Assembly (NCBI GenBank): GCA_964470915.1
Contig: CAYYEM010000019.1
Coordinates: 1 to 28,197 of the forward strand
DNA from: CAYPXN01 sp964470915
Lineage (GTDB): Bacteria > UBA10199 > JADFYH01
Reading direction: 5' to 3'
DNA: 28,197 nt
Part shown: positions 16,754-24,891 of the stretch, in pieces
Layout: every line of letters begins with the position of its first letter
How positions within the stretch are numbered: position 1 is the stretch's first letter
The notes under the pieces: model-generated
Databases searched by the model: none
The model's input: only the letters and a program-made list of their open reading frames with translations
Told to the model about the DNA's origin: nothing
Program-made: the position numbers and the translations under genes

Positions 16754-17375
16754 TTTTCTGACTTTAGCAGTTCTATTGTTCTTTCCATTTTCTACACAAA
16801 GTGCTGAAAGCAAGCCCACTGCCACTTTAATAAAAGTGTCAGGACCTGCTTTTATCACTGATCTGCGCTACAATACTGATCAAAACTTTCTCAAAAAAAA
16901 TGTCTATAAGGATTTTGGTTTGGATGCCTGCTATGTTCATGTGGATTTGTATAAAGCTTTACAAAAATTAGAAAAAACCTTGGCTGAGAAAAAACTTAAG
17001 CTGGTTTTTTGGGATTGCTGGCGCCCGCTTTCAGTCCAACAAGCCATGTGGAAACTCGTGCCAGACGCGCGTTACGTGGCAAATCCTAAATCAGGATCTA
17101 ATCACAATCGTGGTATTGCGATGGATGTGACACTTGCTAAAGAAGACGGAACTTATTTGGAAATGCCTACGCCTTTCGATGATTTTACTATGAAGGCCTC
17201 TCCACACTCTGCTTGCTCTCCTGCCGAAAAGCAGAAATGTGAAAACAGAAATTTACTGATTGAGTTGCTCACAGAAGTTCAGCTCAAACCCATCGATACC
17301 GAATGGTGGCATTTTCAAATTCCGAGTAGTGGGAAATATCCGATTATCGCCGATTTTCCTAAGACAGCTCAATAA
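16740..17375 (+). CDS. Secreted D-Ala-D-Ala dipeptidase (VanX family)
   Basis: The start at 16740 has GAGGAA upstream and gives a signal peptide (WINFLTLAVLLFFPFSTQSA); an earlier in-frame ATG at 16695 would hide it. VanX landmarks are present: DLRYNTDQNF, the arginine motif WDCWRP (Arg95), the zinc site SNHNRGIAMD (His122, Asp129), and EWWHF (Glu188 catalytic, His191 zinc ligand). The enzyme hydrolyses the dipeptide D-Ala-D-Ala. With a signal peptide it would act in the periplasm, so peptidoglycan turnover or recycling is more likely than cytoplasmic vancomycin resistance. It overlaps the preceding gene by 14 bases and converges with the amidotransferase gene. Confidence 0.88.
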   Translation: MTWINFLTLAVLLFFPFSTQSAESKPTATLIKVSGPAFITDLRYNTDQNFLKKNVYKDFGLDACYVHVDLYKALQKLEKTLAEKKLKLVFWDCWRPLSVQQAMWKLVPDARYVANPKSGSNHNRGIAMDVTLAKEDGTYLEMPTPFDDFTMKASPHSACSPAEKQKCENRNLLIELLTEVQLKPIDTEWWHFQIPSSGKYPIIADFPKTAQ

Positions 17376-17376
17376 G

Positions 17377-18081
17377 CTAACGTAAAGCTACCCACTTATT
17401 TGCAATCTGCGTCGCCCAATGACGCAGGGTAGGAAGATACTTCGGAGTTTTTTCAAGAATAAATTCAGGGGACAGACCCGCTGCGACAATTTCATCACGC
17501 CCTCGTTCTACCCAATCTTTAATCATCGAATCTGTCATCTCACAATGAAACTGCAAACCGTACACTCTATCGGTATATTTGTAAGCTTGGTTGGGACAAA
17601 GCTCTGACTTCGCCAGATGCACCGAGCCACTCGGTAATTCAAAAGTTTCCCCATGCCATTGAAACATCATCATCGGGCCACTCAGTCCACCAAACAAATT
17701 ATCCTTCGCACAGGAAAGGCCCAGATGTAAAGGATACCAGCCAATTTCCTTTTTAGGTAAACGCGTAATTTTTGCTTTTAAGGCCTTTGCAATCACTTGA
17801 GCGCCCAAACAAACACCCAAAAGAGGAATTTTTAATTCAATTGCTTGCGGCACCATTTTCAATTCATCACGAATGTAATCGAGTGTTCCTTCATCATTCG
17901 CACTCATGGATCCACCCATGATCACAATGCCATCCCAAGCACAAATTTCCTCTTCCAAGGGCACTTTATCTCCTGCAAAAAGATTTCGAACTGTTACCTT
18001 GCGACCTTGTGCCTGAAAAAGGGGTTCCCAAGCGCCAACACCTTCATGAGCTTCATGTTGTAATATAAGAATATTTTTCAT
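17377..18081 (-). CDS. Class I glutamine amidotransferase-like protein
   Basis: The 234-aa protein is a stand-alone GATase1 domain of the GMP-synthase-like type. The nucleophile elbow is LLGVCLGAQ (Cys91), and His179 and Glu181 sit in LQFHCEMT, completing the triad. The oxyanion strand is GIVIMGGSMSANDE. It probably hydrolyses glutamine or a related gamma-glutamyl compound in the cytoplasm; no synthetase partner is adjacent, so the substrate is unknown. Its ATG lies close to and divergent from mutY, and its stop is one base from the dipeptidase stop. Confidence 0.87.
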   Translation of the reverse strand: MKNILILQHEAHEGVGAWEPLFQAQGRKVTVRNLFAGDKVPLEEEICAWDGIVIMGGSMSANDEGTLDYIRDELKMVPQAIELKIPLLGVCLGAQVIAKALKAKITRLPKKEIGWYPLHLGLSCAKDNLFGGLSGPMMMFQWHGETFELPSGSVHLAKSELCPNQAYKYTDRVYGLQFHCEMTDSMIKDWVERGRDEIVAAGLSPEFILEKTPKYLPTLRHWATQIANKWVALR

Positions 18082-18089
18082 AATTTTAT

Positions 18090-18177
18090 GTGAGACGTGA
18101 GACGAAAGATGTTAGAAGATTTTTCGATGAAAAAGAAAGTAAAACATACTTCTCACTTCTTACTTCTCACTTCTCAC
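18090..18177. repeat. Heptamer tandem repeats around the mutY start
   Basis: GTGAGAC occurs twice in tandem at 18090-18103. ACTTCTC occurs four times in tandem at 18148-18175, the second copy with one change. The second block is read in the mutY frame and gives the peptide TSHFLLLTSHLL. The two blocks are roughly complementary (GTGAGA against TCTCAC). Confidence 0.7.
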
Positions 18178-19266
18178 CTACTCTCATGGTATTCCAAACA
18201 CAAGCGGGATCTTCCCTGGCGTAAAACAAATGATCCTTATTGCATCTGGATTTCAGAAATCATGCTACAGCAAACCCTGGTAGTAACAGTCATTGATTAC
18301 TATCATCGTTTTTTAAAAAAATTTCCTGACCTAAAAAGTTTAGCCATGGCTTCCGAAGAGGAGGTGCTCGCACAGTGGTCTGGTTTAGGTTATTACAGTC
18401 GAGCTCGCAATTTACATAAAGCTGCTCAAAAGATTTTAAAAGAATACCAAGGAAAATTTCCCGAGAAACCTGAAGAAATTCTATCTCTCCCCGGCATCGG
18501 ACGTTACACCCTAGGCGCTATCGCTAGCATTGCTTTCAATCAAGCGCTTCCTCTTGTCGACGGAAATGTCATTCGAGTTTACTCAAGATTATTTGCGCTA
18601 AAAGGCTCTCCCTCCGATACCAAGTTTCAGAAAAAAATCTGGGGGATAGCGGAAGAAATAATTTCCTCCCTTTGCAAAAGGGAGGCTAGGAGGGATTTTA
18701 AATTAGAAAATCCCCCTCAATCCCCCTTTTCAAAAGGGGGAAAACCCGGCGACTTCAATCAAGCTCTGATGGAACTCGGGGCCACAATTTGTAGCCCGCA
18801 AAACCCTACTTGCTTGATTTGCCCTGTCCAGAATCTGTGCCAAACACGCTCGTTAAACCCTGAAAATTACCCTGAAAAGAAAAAAGCAGCTGTGGTCAAA
18901 AAACTTGTTCGTTATGCGGCTGTGCTAAAATCAGAAAACCAAATACTTCTTTGCCTTTCTTCAAAACACCGATGGATGAAGCATCTTTGGCAATTGCCAA
19001 GTTTATTTATAAAAAATGAACAAGGTAGTGAAACTTTACAAAAACACCTGGAAAATATCGGGATCAAAACCAAACTTAAACCCTTCAAGACCCTTAAACA
19101 TCAAATCACCCACCATCAAATTCAGCTCCAGTCTTTCATTGCAAATACCCCTCAAAAAACCTTAAAGGCCTATTCAGAAGCAAAATATGAATGGCATTCA
19201 TTAGAAAATTTGCCGCAACTGGCTATCCCTGCAGCCGATCGAAAAATTCTTGAGAAACTTTTATGA
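18127..19266 (+). CDS. mutY: A/G-specific adenine glycosylase MutY
   Basis: Removes adenine mispaired with 8-oxoguanine. Numbered from the ATG at 18127 (379 aa), catalytic Glu44 is in WISEIMLQQT and Asp144 in LVDGNVIRV. The helix-hairpin-helix reads LPGIGRYTLGAIAS, and the [4Fe-4S] ligands Cys221, Cys228, Cys231 and Cys237 keep the C-x6-C-x2-C-x5-C spacing. A C-terminal NUDIX-like domain (HRWMKHLWQLPSLF) recognises 8-oxoG. I chose 18127 because AGAAGA lies seven bases upstream; GTG 18097 and ATG 18109 are in-frame alternatives. Residues ~180-205 are an extra segment encoded by a palindromic repeat, and the N terminus is encoded by heptamer repeats. The last four bases overlap thiI (ATGA). Confidence 0.92.
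   Translation: MKKKVKHTSHFLLLTSHLLSWYSKHKRDLPWRKTNDPYCIWISEIMLQQTLVVTVIDYYHRFLKKFPDLKSLAMASEEEVLAQWSGLGYYSRARNLHKAAQKILKEYQGKFPEKPEEILSLPGIGRYTLGAIASIAFNQALPLVDGNVIRVYSRLFALKGSPSDTKFQKKIWGIAEEIISSLCKREARRDFKLENPPQSPFSKGGKPGDFNQALMELGATICSPQNPTCLICPVQNLCQTRSLNPENYPEKKKAAVVKKLVRYAAVLKSENQILLCLSSKHRWMKHLWQLPSLFIKNEQGSETLQKHLENIGIKTKLKPFKTLKHQITHHQIQLQSFIANTPQKTLKAYSEAKYEWHSLENLPQLAIPAADRKILEKLL
18665..18741. repeat. Palindromic repeat inserted in frame within mutY
   Basis: Three nested hairpins: CCTCCCTTT/AAAGGGAGG (18665-18685), GGGATTTT/AAAATCCC (18692-18714) and TCCCCCTTTT/AAAAGGGGGA (18721-18741). The whole 77 bp is an imperfect palindrome. It adds a segment including ENPPQSPFSKGG between helices of MutY without breaking the frame. 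Confidence 0.85.
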
Positions 19267-20447
19267 CAAGCCCCACTCCCCAACACTGTATTGCTCACTA
19301 CGATGAAATTGCGCTTAAAGGCCGAAATCGAAATATCTTTGAGTGCATGGCTCTGGATCATTTGCGCCGTTTACTCAATCCTCTAGGATTACAAGAAATT
19401 CGAAAACCTAGAGGACGTTTTCTTTTGGTCTTTAAAGAAAATCTGAACTGGAATTTGATTTTAGAAAACATGACCCAAGTTTTTGGCATTACGAGTTTTG
19501 CCCCTGTATTTCGTAGCGCACTGAGCATTGAAGAATTGCAAAATTCTTTTCGTCAAACACTCATCACTTCATCTTTTAAAAGCTTTGGCATTCAAGTAAA
19601 ACGCCCTAACAAAAGATTTCCTCTTAATTCTCAAGGTATTAAAGTTCAGATCGGAAGCCTCATTGCCCAGATTACAAGTGCTAAAGTTGACTTAGAAAAT
19701 CCGGAATGTTGGGTGCAAATTGAAGTCATGGAAGATGCAATTTACTATTCTTACAAGAGCTATGAAGGCCCCAGGGGACTCCCCATCCCTGCTTCCGGTA
19801 AAGTGATGACAATGCTCTCCGGGGGAATTGATTCCCCAGTAGCGGCTTATCAGATCATGCGACGAGGTTGCGAAAGTGCTTTTGTACACTTTCACTCAAG
19901 CCCTTTTACTAATCAAGCTTCCATTGAAAAAGTCCGCAAGGTCATAGAACGCTTAAATACTTTTCAGGGAAACTCTCACCTTTATTTGGTTCCTTTTGCA
20001 GCCCTGCAACAAAAAATAGTCGCTTATACGCCTGCGCCCTTCAGGGTAATTTTATATCGACGAGCCATGGTAAGAATTGCGGAAAAGCTTGCTCAGCAAG
20101 AAAAAGCACAGGCTCTGGTAACTGGAGATAATCTAGGTCAAGTGGCTAGTCAAACCTTGCAAAACATGGCCTGCGTTGACAAAGCGTGCAACATGGCTAT
20201 TTTGAGACCTTTAATTAGTTTCGACAAAGTACAAATTATCGATCTCGCCAAAAAAAATAAAAGCTTTGAAATTTCTATTCTGCCAGACCAAGATTGTTGC
20301 AGTTTTATGGTCCCTGAGCATCCAAGCACCCGAGCACCTCTCTACTTGCTTGAAAAAGCGGAAAGGGACTTTCCTCTCCAGGATGAAATCGATCATTGTC
20401 TCCAACAAACTTCACTTGAAACTTGGGGTGAGAACAAGACAAAATAG
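19263..20447 (+). CDS. thiI: tRNA 4-thiouridine synthase / sulfurtransferase ThiI, short form
   Basis: The 394-aa protein has an N-terminal ferredoxin-like and THUMP region (AHYDEIALKGRNRNIFE; RPNKRFPLNSQGI), then the PP-loop ATPase motif MLSGGIDSPVAAYQIMRRG (SGGIDS at ~186-191), LVTGDNLGQVASQTLQNM and the active-site cysteine region LPDQDCCSF (Cys345/346, near E. coli Cys344). It lacks the C-terminal rhodanese domain of the 482-aa E. coli enzyme, as in many bacteria, so a separate sulfur donor is expected. It modifies U8 in tRNA and may serve thiazole synthesis. Its ATGA overlaps the mutY stop. Confidence 0.92.
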   Translation: MTSPTPQHCIAHYDEIALKGRNRNIFECMALDHLRRLLNPLGLQEIRKPRGRFLLVFKENLNWNLILENMTQVFGITSFAPVFRSALSIEELQNSFRQTLITSSFKSFGIQVKRPNKRFPLNSQGIKVQIGSLIAQITSAKVDLENPECWVQIEVMEDAIYYSYKSYEGPRGLPIPASGKVMTMLSGGIDSPVAAYQIMRRGCESAFVHFHSSPFTNQASIEKVRKVIERLNTFQGNSHLYLVPFAALQQKIVAYTPAPFRVILYRRAMVRIAEKLAQQEKAQALVTGDNLGQVASQTLQNMACVDKACNMAILRPLISFDKVQIIDLAKKNKSFEISILPDQDCCSFMVPEHPSTRAPLYLLEKAERDFPLQDEIDHCLQQTSLETWGENKTK

Positions 20448-20553
20448 TAAAAATTGTCAAAAGACTTCTAATTTTTTCACTTTTTTACATTTATAAACAA
20501 CTTCTGGGCTTCTCCGTGCCGAGAATAAGTAGTGAAGGGGGGAATAAAATACT

Positions 20554-20787
20554 ATGACACAAGGCACTAACAACATTTGGAAAGCAGGAAAAATTATTAA
20601 CGCCGGTGATGGGGCAAACGAGTTTGTGTCTTTAATTCGACCCAATACAAGCTCAACATCCCCTCAATCTCCCAACACAGATGCTTATGCCATAGCGACT
20701 CGTCCCAGCCATGTCATCAGTCAAGGTGACCGCCCCAACAATCCTTTGATTTCTGGTAATCCCCTCCAAAAAATCCGTAACTCTTAA
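20554..20787 (+). CDS. Small hypothetical protein, 77 aa
   Basis: A GAAGGGGGG purine run lies about 12 bases before the ATG. The product is polar and rich in Asn, Ser, Pro and Thr (NTSSTSPQSPNTDAYAIATR), with no signal peptide or membrane span, and is probably disordered. Its composition resembles the 514-aa protein at 7380. It stands alone between thiI and the squalene operon. The function is unknown. Confidence 0.5.
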   Translation: MTQGTNNIWKAGKIINAGDGANEFVSLIRPNTSSTSPQSPNTDAYAIATRPSHVISQGDRPNNPLISGNPLQKIRNS

Positions 20788-20789
20788 GT

Positions 20790-20819
20790 TTGACTTCGCT
20801 TGATTAATCTATTTATACC
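20790..20819 (+). promoter_or_regulatory. Promoter placed directly before the ygfZ start codon
   Basis: TTGACT (20790-20795), an 18-bp spacer, then TATACC (20814-20819) match -35 and -10 boxes. The ATG at 20826 is only six bases after the -10 box, so transcription would begin at or next to the start codon (leaderless mRNA). No ribosome binding site is seen. Confidence 0.55.
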
Positions 20820-20825
20820 TGCTCC

Positions 20826-21713
20826 ATGTCTTTCATGGAGGAATATCAACATATTGAAAATGAGCTAGGCCTAATCGCCTTAGAAGATAAAGTCCTGCGC
20901 TTTGAGGGAAAGGATATTGTTAAATTCCTTCAAGGCATGCTCAGCAATGATATTCGTCTGCTTCAAGAAAATCAGGAAATGCCGGCTTGTTTTTTAAGCG
21001 CAAAAGGCAAGTGGATTGCAGCCTTACACTTATTCAAAACAAAGGATTATATTTTTGCAAAAACCAGCTCCTTGGAAGCAACAAATTTACTTCAAGCGAT
21101 TCAGCCACTGATTTTATTTAGCGAAAGCCAAGTGCTAGACTTAAGTTCAGAGTATCAATGGATTCTTGGTATTGGCAAAAAAGCTCTGGAATGGATACCT
21201 GGCAAATCTGACTATCCAGTCTTTATACATCAAGGTTTCCGCTTACCTGCCTTTCTCATGCTATGCCCTCGTAAAGAAGTGAACGCCTGGCTGGAAACCT
21301 GGAAACAGTTTCTAATTTCGCCCGAATGTTTGGAAGTTCTTCGTATTGAATCTTGCATTCCAAGCTACGGAAAAGAAGTAGACGAAAAAACCATTCCATT
21401 GGAAGCAGGCCTTGACTCCTATTTTAGCTACACCAAAGGCTGTTATGTAGGACAAGAAACCATTTCTCGAATCAAACATTATGGCAGAGTCAATAAACGA
21501 TTAGTCCGTCTAAAATTAGACAGCCAAACCTTGGCTCAAGCTGGAGAAAATATTTTATTTCAAAACAAAAAAGTAGGAACAGTCACCAGCAGTTGCGATT
21601 CTCCTCTTTTTGGAAAACTTGCACTAGCCACACTCCCCACAGAAGCTTATGCTCCCCAGACTGAAGTATGGATAGAGAGTAAAGAAAAAATTAAAGCCCA
21701 GGTGATGGAATGA
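20826..21713 (+). CDS. ygfZ: YgfZ/GcvT-like folate-binding Fe-S maintenance protein
   Basis: The 295-aa protein carries the family signature KGCYVGQE with Cys206, preceded by IPLEAGLDSYFSYT and followed by TISRIKHYGRVNKRLV. The N terminus has the usual layout VLRFEGKDIVKFLQGMLSND and ACFLSAKGKWIA. YgfZ binds tetrahydrofolate and supports folding or repair of some Fe-S enzymes, in line with nfuA and the ferredoxin elsewhere in the window. It is the first gene of the squalene operon and overlaps hpnC by four bases (ATGA). Confidence 0.88.
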   Translation: MSFMEEYQHIENELGLIALEDKVLRFEGKDIVKFLQGMLSNDIRLLQENQEMPACFLSAKGKWIAALHLFKTKDYIFAKTSSLEATNLLQAIQPLILFSESQVLDLSSEYQWILGIGKKALEWIPGKSDYPVFIHQGFRLPAFLMLCPRKEVNAWLETWKQFLISPECLEVLRIESCIPSYGKEVDEKTIPLEAGLDSYFSYTKGCYVGQETISRIKHYGRVNKRLVRLKLDSQTLAQAGENILFQNKKVGTVTSSCDSPLFGKLALATLPTEAYAPQTEVWIESKEKIKAQVME

Positions 21714-22648
21714 AATGGAATCAAGAAATTCAAGCAGCCTACCAATATTGCGCCCAAATGGCCAAAAGCCATTATGAAAACTTTCCAGTTGGTTCATTAT
21801 TGATCCCCAAAGCAAAGCGCCCTTATGTGTGGAGTATTTATGCCTTTGCAAGAAGCGCTGATGATTTTGCTGACGAAAATTATCCTCTTCGAAAAGATTT
21901 TCAGGATGAAAATTCTTGGCGACAAAAAATTATAGAAGAAGAAGCTGACCGATTAGCGAAACTAGACGATTGGGAAAAACAAGTTCGAGAAGCTGCGGAA
22001 GGAAAAGCCACACACCCTATTTTCATTGCTCTTGGAAATACCATTCAAGAACTCAAAATTCCGCTTCAACTTTTGCTCGATCTGCTGACTGCATTCAAAA
22101 TGGATGTCACTAAACGTCGCCATCAAAACTGGGAGGAATTGCTTTACTACTGCAAACACTCTGCAAACCCTGTAGGGCGACTTGTGTTAAGAATTTTCAA
22201 TTATAACGACCCAAAGCTTGATGAAATGTCGGATGCCATTTGCACCGCCTTACAACTTGCTAACTTTTGGCAGGATATTGCCGTAGACCGAGAAAAAGAT
22301 CGAATTTATATTCCCCAATCACTTTTCGAAAAGTATCATCTGAATCTAAAAGAATTCTTTTCAAATACCAGTACCTTTCAATGGAGAAACTTGCTTCAGG
22401 AACTAGGAGAGTTTACACTTCCCTTGTTTCTAAAAGGAAAAGATCTGCCTTTGAAAGTAAAAGGAAGACTTGCTTGGGAACTAAAATGTACCTGGCTGGG
22501 AGGTATGAACATATTAAGACGAGCTTGCTTTAATGAGAGTCGCTATCAGCTTGATAGACCTCACATACGCAGCATTGATAAGTTTAAAATTCTTTGGCAG
22601 TCTTTGATCGCTTATCAAAAACAAACTGAAATTTTGGCAAAAATTTAA
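21710..22648 (+). CDS. hpnC: Squalene/phytoene synthase-like HpnC (hydroxysqualene synthase)
   Basis: This 312-aa trans-isoprenyl diphosphate synthase has both Asp-rich motifs: RSADDFADE (residues 48-56) and NFWQDIAVDREKDRIYIP (from residue 185). The NFWQD form and the neighbouring hpnD and hpnE support HpnC rather than phytoene synthase. Family role: conversion of presqualene diphosphate to hydroxysqualene. It acts at the cytoplasmic face of the membrane. It starts inside the ygfZ stop, and hpnD begins on the base after its stop. Confidence 0.9.
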   Translation: MKWNQEIQAAYQYCAQMAKSHYENFPVGSLLIPKAKRPYVWSIYAFARSADDFADENYPLRKDFQDENSWRQKIIEEEADRLAKLDDWEKQVREAAEGKATHPIFIALGNTIQELKIPLQLLLDLLTAFKMDVTKRRHQNWEELLYYCKHSANPVGRLVLRIFNYNDPKLDEMSDAICTALQLANFWQDIAVDREKDRIYIPQSLFEKYHLNLKEFFSNTSTFQWRNLLQELGEFTLPLFLKGKDLPLKVKGRLAWELKCTWLGGMNILRRACFNESRYQLDRPHIRSIDKFKILWQSLIAYQKQTEILAKI

Positions 22649-23488
22649 ATGCAAAACCAAGATCACGCACGAAATATTACAGAAAAAAGTCGCTCAAACT
22701 TTGCGGCTTCCTTTGTTTTTCTGTCAGCGGACAAACGTCGCGCAATTGAAGCAGTGTACGCATTTAGCCGTTTAGTAGATGATGCGGTAGATGAATCAGC
22801 TTCGCCTGAAGAAGCTAAAGAAAAACTCAATCGATGGAAAAAAGAATTGGAAGATGCTTACAGCGGGACTCCCAGTCACCCCATCATGAAAGAAATTGCT
22901 TGGAGTCAGCTGAGATTTAATATCCCTAAAAAATATTTTGATGAATTAGTAAGTGGCGTAGAACAAGACTTGTATCGCAATCGCTACAATACTTTTGAAG
23001 AATTATGCCAATACACTTATGGGGTTGCTTCTGTCGTCGGGCTCATTTGCATGAGAATTTTTGAAGTGGAGGGAGACGACGCTGAGGAATCCGCTGTGTT
23101 ACTCGGCAGAGCCCTGCAACTCACAAATATTTTAAGAGATGTAAAAAGTGATGCGGTTTGCGGACGTATTTACCTACCTTTAAATGATCTCGAAAAATTT
23201 AATCTCAAAGAAGATGATATTCTTAAAGGCCGGACTTCAGTTCGCACCGACTCTCTTCTCATCCATGAAGTTGCTATTACAGAAAGCATCTACCAATCAG
23301 CTTTTCGCTTAATGAAAAAACTTCCACGCAAACCCCTTCTTGCTGCCTGGATAATGGGAAAAGTTTATTATCAGATCCTTCAACAAATTAAAAAAAATCC
23401 TCGTTTACCCTTTCAAGAAAAAGTCAGCCTCTCATCGTTTAAAAAAGGAAGTGTGCTCTTCAAAGAGTGGCTACGGAGTTTATTCTAA
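22649..23488 (+). CDS. hpnD: Presqualene diphosphate synthase HpnD
   Basis: The 279-aa enzyme has FSRLVDDAVDES (Asp44, Asp45, Asp48) and LTNILRDVKSDAVCGRIYLP (Asp164, Asp168), the two Mg-diphosphate-binding motifs. The second motif form (LRDV..DA..GR.YLP) is typical of HpnD. It condenses two farnesyl diphosphates to presqualene diphosphate, the first step of the three-enzyme route to squalene. No gap separates it from hpnC, and hpnE starts two bases after its stop. Confidence 0.91.
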   Translation: MQNQDHARNITEKSRSNFAASFVFLSADKRRAIEAVYAFSRLVDDAVDESASPEEAKEKLNRWKKELEDAYSGTPSHPIMKEIAWSQLRFNIPKKYFDELVSGVEQDLYRNRYNTFEELCQYTYGVASVVGLICMRIFEVEGDDAEESAVLLGRALQLTNILRDVKSDAVCGRIYLPLNDLEKFNLKEDDILKGRTSVRTDSLLIHEVAITESIYQSAFRLMKKLPRKPLLAAWIMGKVYYQILQQIKKNPRLPFQEKVSLSSFKKGSVLFKEWLRSLF

Positions 23489-23490
23489 AC

Positions 23491-24882
23491 ATGACTCAAT
23501 CAGTCGCCATTATTGGAGGAGGGTTTGCGGGGCTTGCTGCTGGGGTTTACTTAACTGAAAAAGGATTCAAGGTAGATCTTTTTGAAAAACGTCCCATCCT
23601 TGGAGGTCGTGCCTATTCTGTGAAAGATTCCAAAACCGGCGACACTCTCGATAATGGGCAACATCTGATGATGGGCTGCTACCATCACACGCTGGCTTTT
23701 TTAGAAAAAATTGGGACAAAACATCTTGTTGAATTTCAGGAAAAGATGGAAGTGAACTTTGTCGATCCTCAAGGCAGAAATTATGTTCTTAAATGCCCCA
23801 ACTTGCCAGCTCCACTTCATTTATTATGGGGCTTAATTTGTCTTAAGAGTCTGGATGCTTCCGAAAAATGGGCCATGATGAAATTCATGGCAGGGGTAAA
23901 AAAACTCAATGAAAATGAATTATCAAGTCTAGATCTGATTAGCTGTGAACAATGGCTTACCCTTTGGAATCAAAGCAATGAAAGTATTCAAAATTTTTGG
24001 GAACCCCTCATTCTAGCCACTTTAAATGAAACACCTCAAATCAGTTCTGCTCAAATGCTCGCTGTGGTGATTCGGGAAGCCTTACTTAAGACTAAGCAAG
24101 ATTCCCGCATGATCTGGTCAAAAGTTGGACTTTCTGAACTTTACACAGAGGCTGCACAGAAATTTATTGAGAATCAGGGAGGAAAAGTTCATTTGCGGCG
24201 AGGGGTTCAGAAAATCATCACTTCCCCCTCACTCCGGCCCTCTCCCTCCAGGGGAGAGGGTGAATATGTGGTAAAAATTATTCTGGAAGATGGCAGTGAA
24301 CATATTGCAAATTATTACATCAATACTTCTCCTGCAGAAGCCTTCATGCCTCTTCTTGAAGAAAACATCGCTCGACAAAATTTCTTCGAACGTTTTTCAG
24401 AAATCACCTATTCTCCCATTTTAGGTATTAATCTTTGGTTTGATCGACCCGTCACTAATAAAACCTTTGTAGGAATTCTGAACTCTCCGGTTCATTGGGT
24501 GTTTAATAAAGAAAAAATTTTACATATGGAAGTACAGCAAACCACAGATCTACAGAACAATTATCTTTCTCTTGTGCTCAGTGGGGCTCACAACCTCAAA
24601 GACATGCCAGCAGAGGCATTACTAAGAATGTGTCTTGATGAAATTCAAAAAGCTTTCCCTGAATCTAAAAATGCCAAGCTGCTGCACCATCGAATCATGA
24701 AAGAACTGAAAGCGACTCCCTCTTTCGGAATTGGATCTTCAAAATTAAGACCCACTTATGAAACCCCTATCTCAAATTTATTTTTGGCAGGAGATTGGAC
24801 TGCCACAGGACTCCCAGCCACCATTGAAGGTGCGGTGAAAAGCGGGCATGAGCTTGCAGAACTTATTTTTCAAAAAGTATAA
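23491..24882 (+). CDS. hpnE: Hydroxysqualene dehydroxylase HpnE (FAD-dependent)
   Basis: The 463-aa flavoprotein begins with a dinucleotide-binding fold (VAIIGGGFAGLAAGVYL, then FEKRPILGGRAYS) and ends with the FAD motif FLAGDWTATGLPATIEGAV (from ~residue 431). DNGQHLMMGCYHHTL is typical of squalene-associated desaturases. It reduces hydroxysqualene to squalene. ATG 23491 is preferred over GTG 23467 because the family starts just before the FAD fold and GGAG lies upstream. Residues ~246-258 (SPSLRPSPSRGEGE) come from a palindromic repeat inserted in frame. Confidence 0.9.
   Translation: MTQSVAIIGGGFAGLAAGVYLTEKGFKVDLFEKRPILGGRAYSVKDSKTGDTLDNGQHLMMGCYHHTLAFLEKIGTKHLVEFQEKMEVNFVDPQGRNYVLKCPNLPAPLHLLWGLICLKSLDASEKWAMMKFMAGVKKLNENELSSLDLISCEQWLTLWNQSNESIQNFWEPLILATLNETPQISSAQMLAVVIREALLKTKQDSRMIWSKVGLSELYTEAAQKFIENQGGKVHLRRGVQKIITSPSLRPSPSRGEGEYVVKIILEDGSEHIANYYINTSPAEAFMPLLEENIARQNFFERFSEITYSPILGINLWFDRPVTNKTFVGILNSPVHWVFNKEKILHMEVQQTTDLQNNYLSLVLSGAHNLKDMPAEALLRMCLDEIQKAFPESKNAKLLHHRIMKELKATPSFGIGSSKLRPTYETPISNLFLAGDWTATGLPATIEGAVKSGHELAELIFQKV
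24223..24262. repeat. Palindromic repeat inserted in frame within hpnE
   Basis: A C-rich lead (CCCCCTCACTCCGG) is followed by CCCTCTCCC (24238-24246) pairing with GGGAGAGGG (24252-24260). It encodes PSLRPSPSRGEG, a peptide commonly produced when this dispersed repeat class is read through. The hpnE frame is kept. Confidence 0.8.
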
Positions 24883-24891
24883 TTTATCTTT

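Noticed and set aside
16740..17375. Vancomycin-resistance operon
   Set aside because: There is no VanH, VanA-type ligase or VanRS gene, and the VanX homologue has a signal peptide, so a resistance role is not supported.
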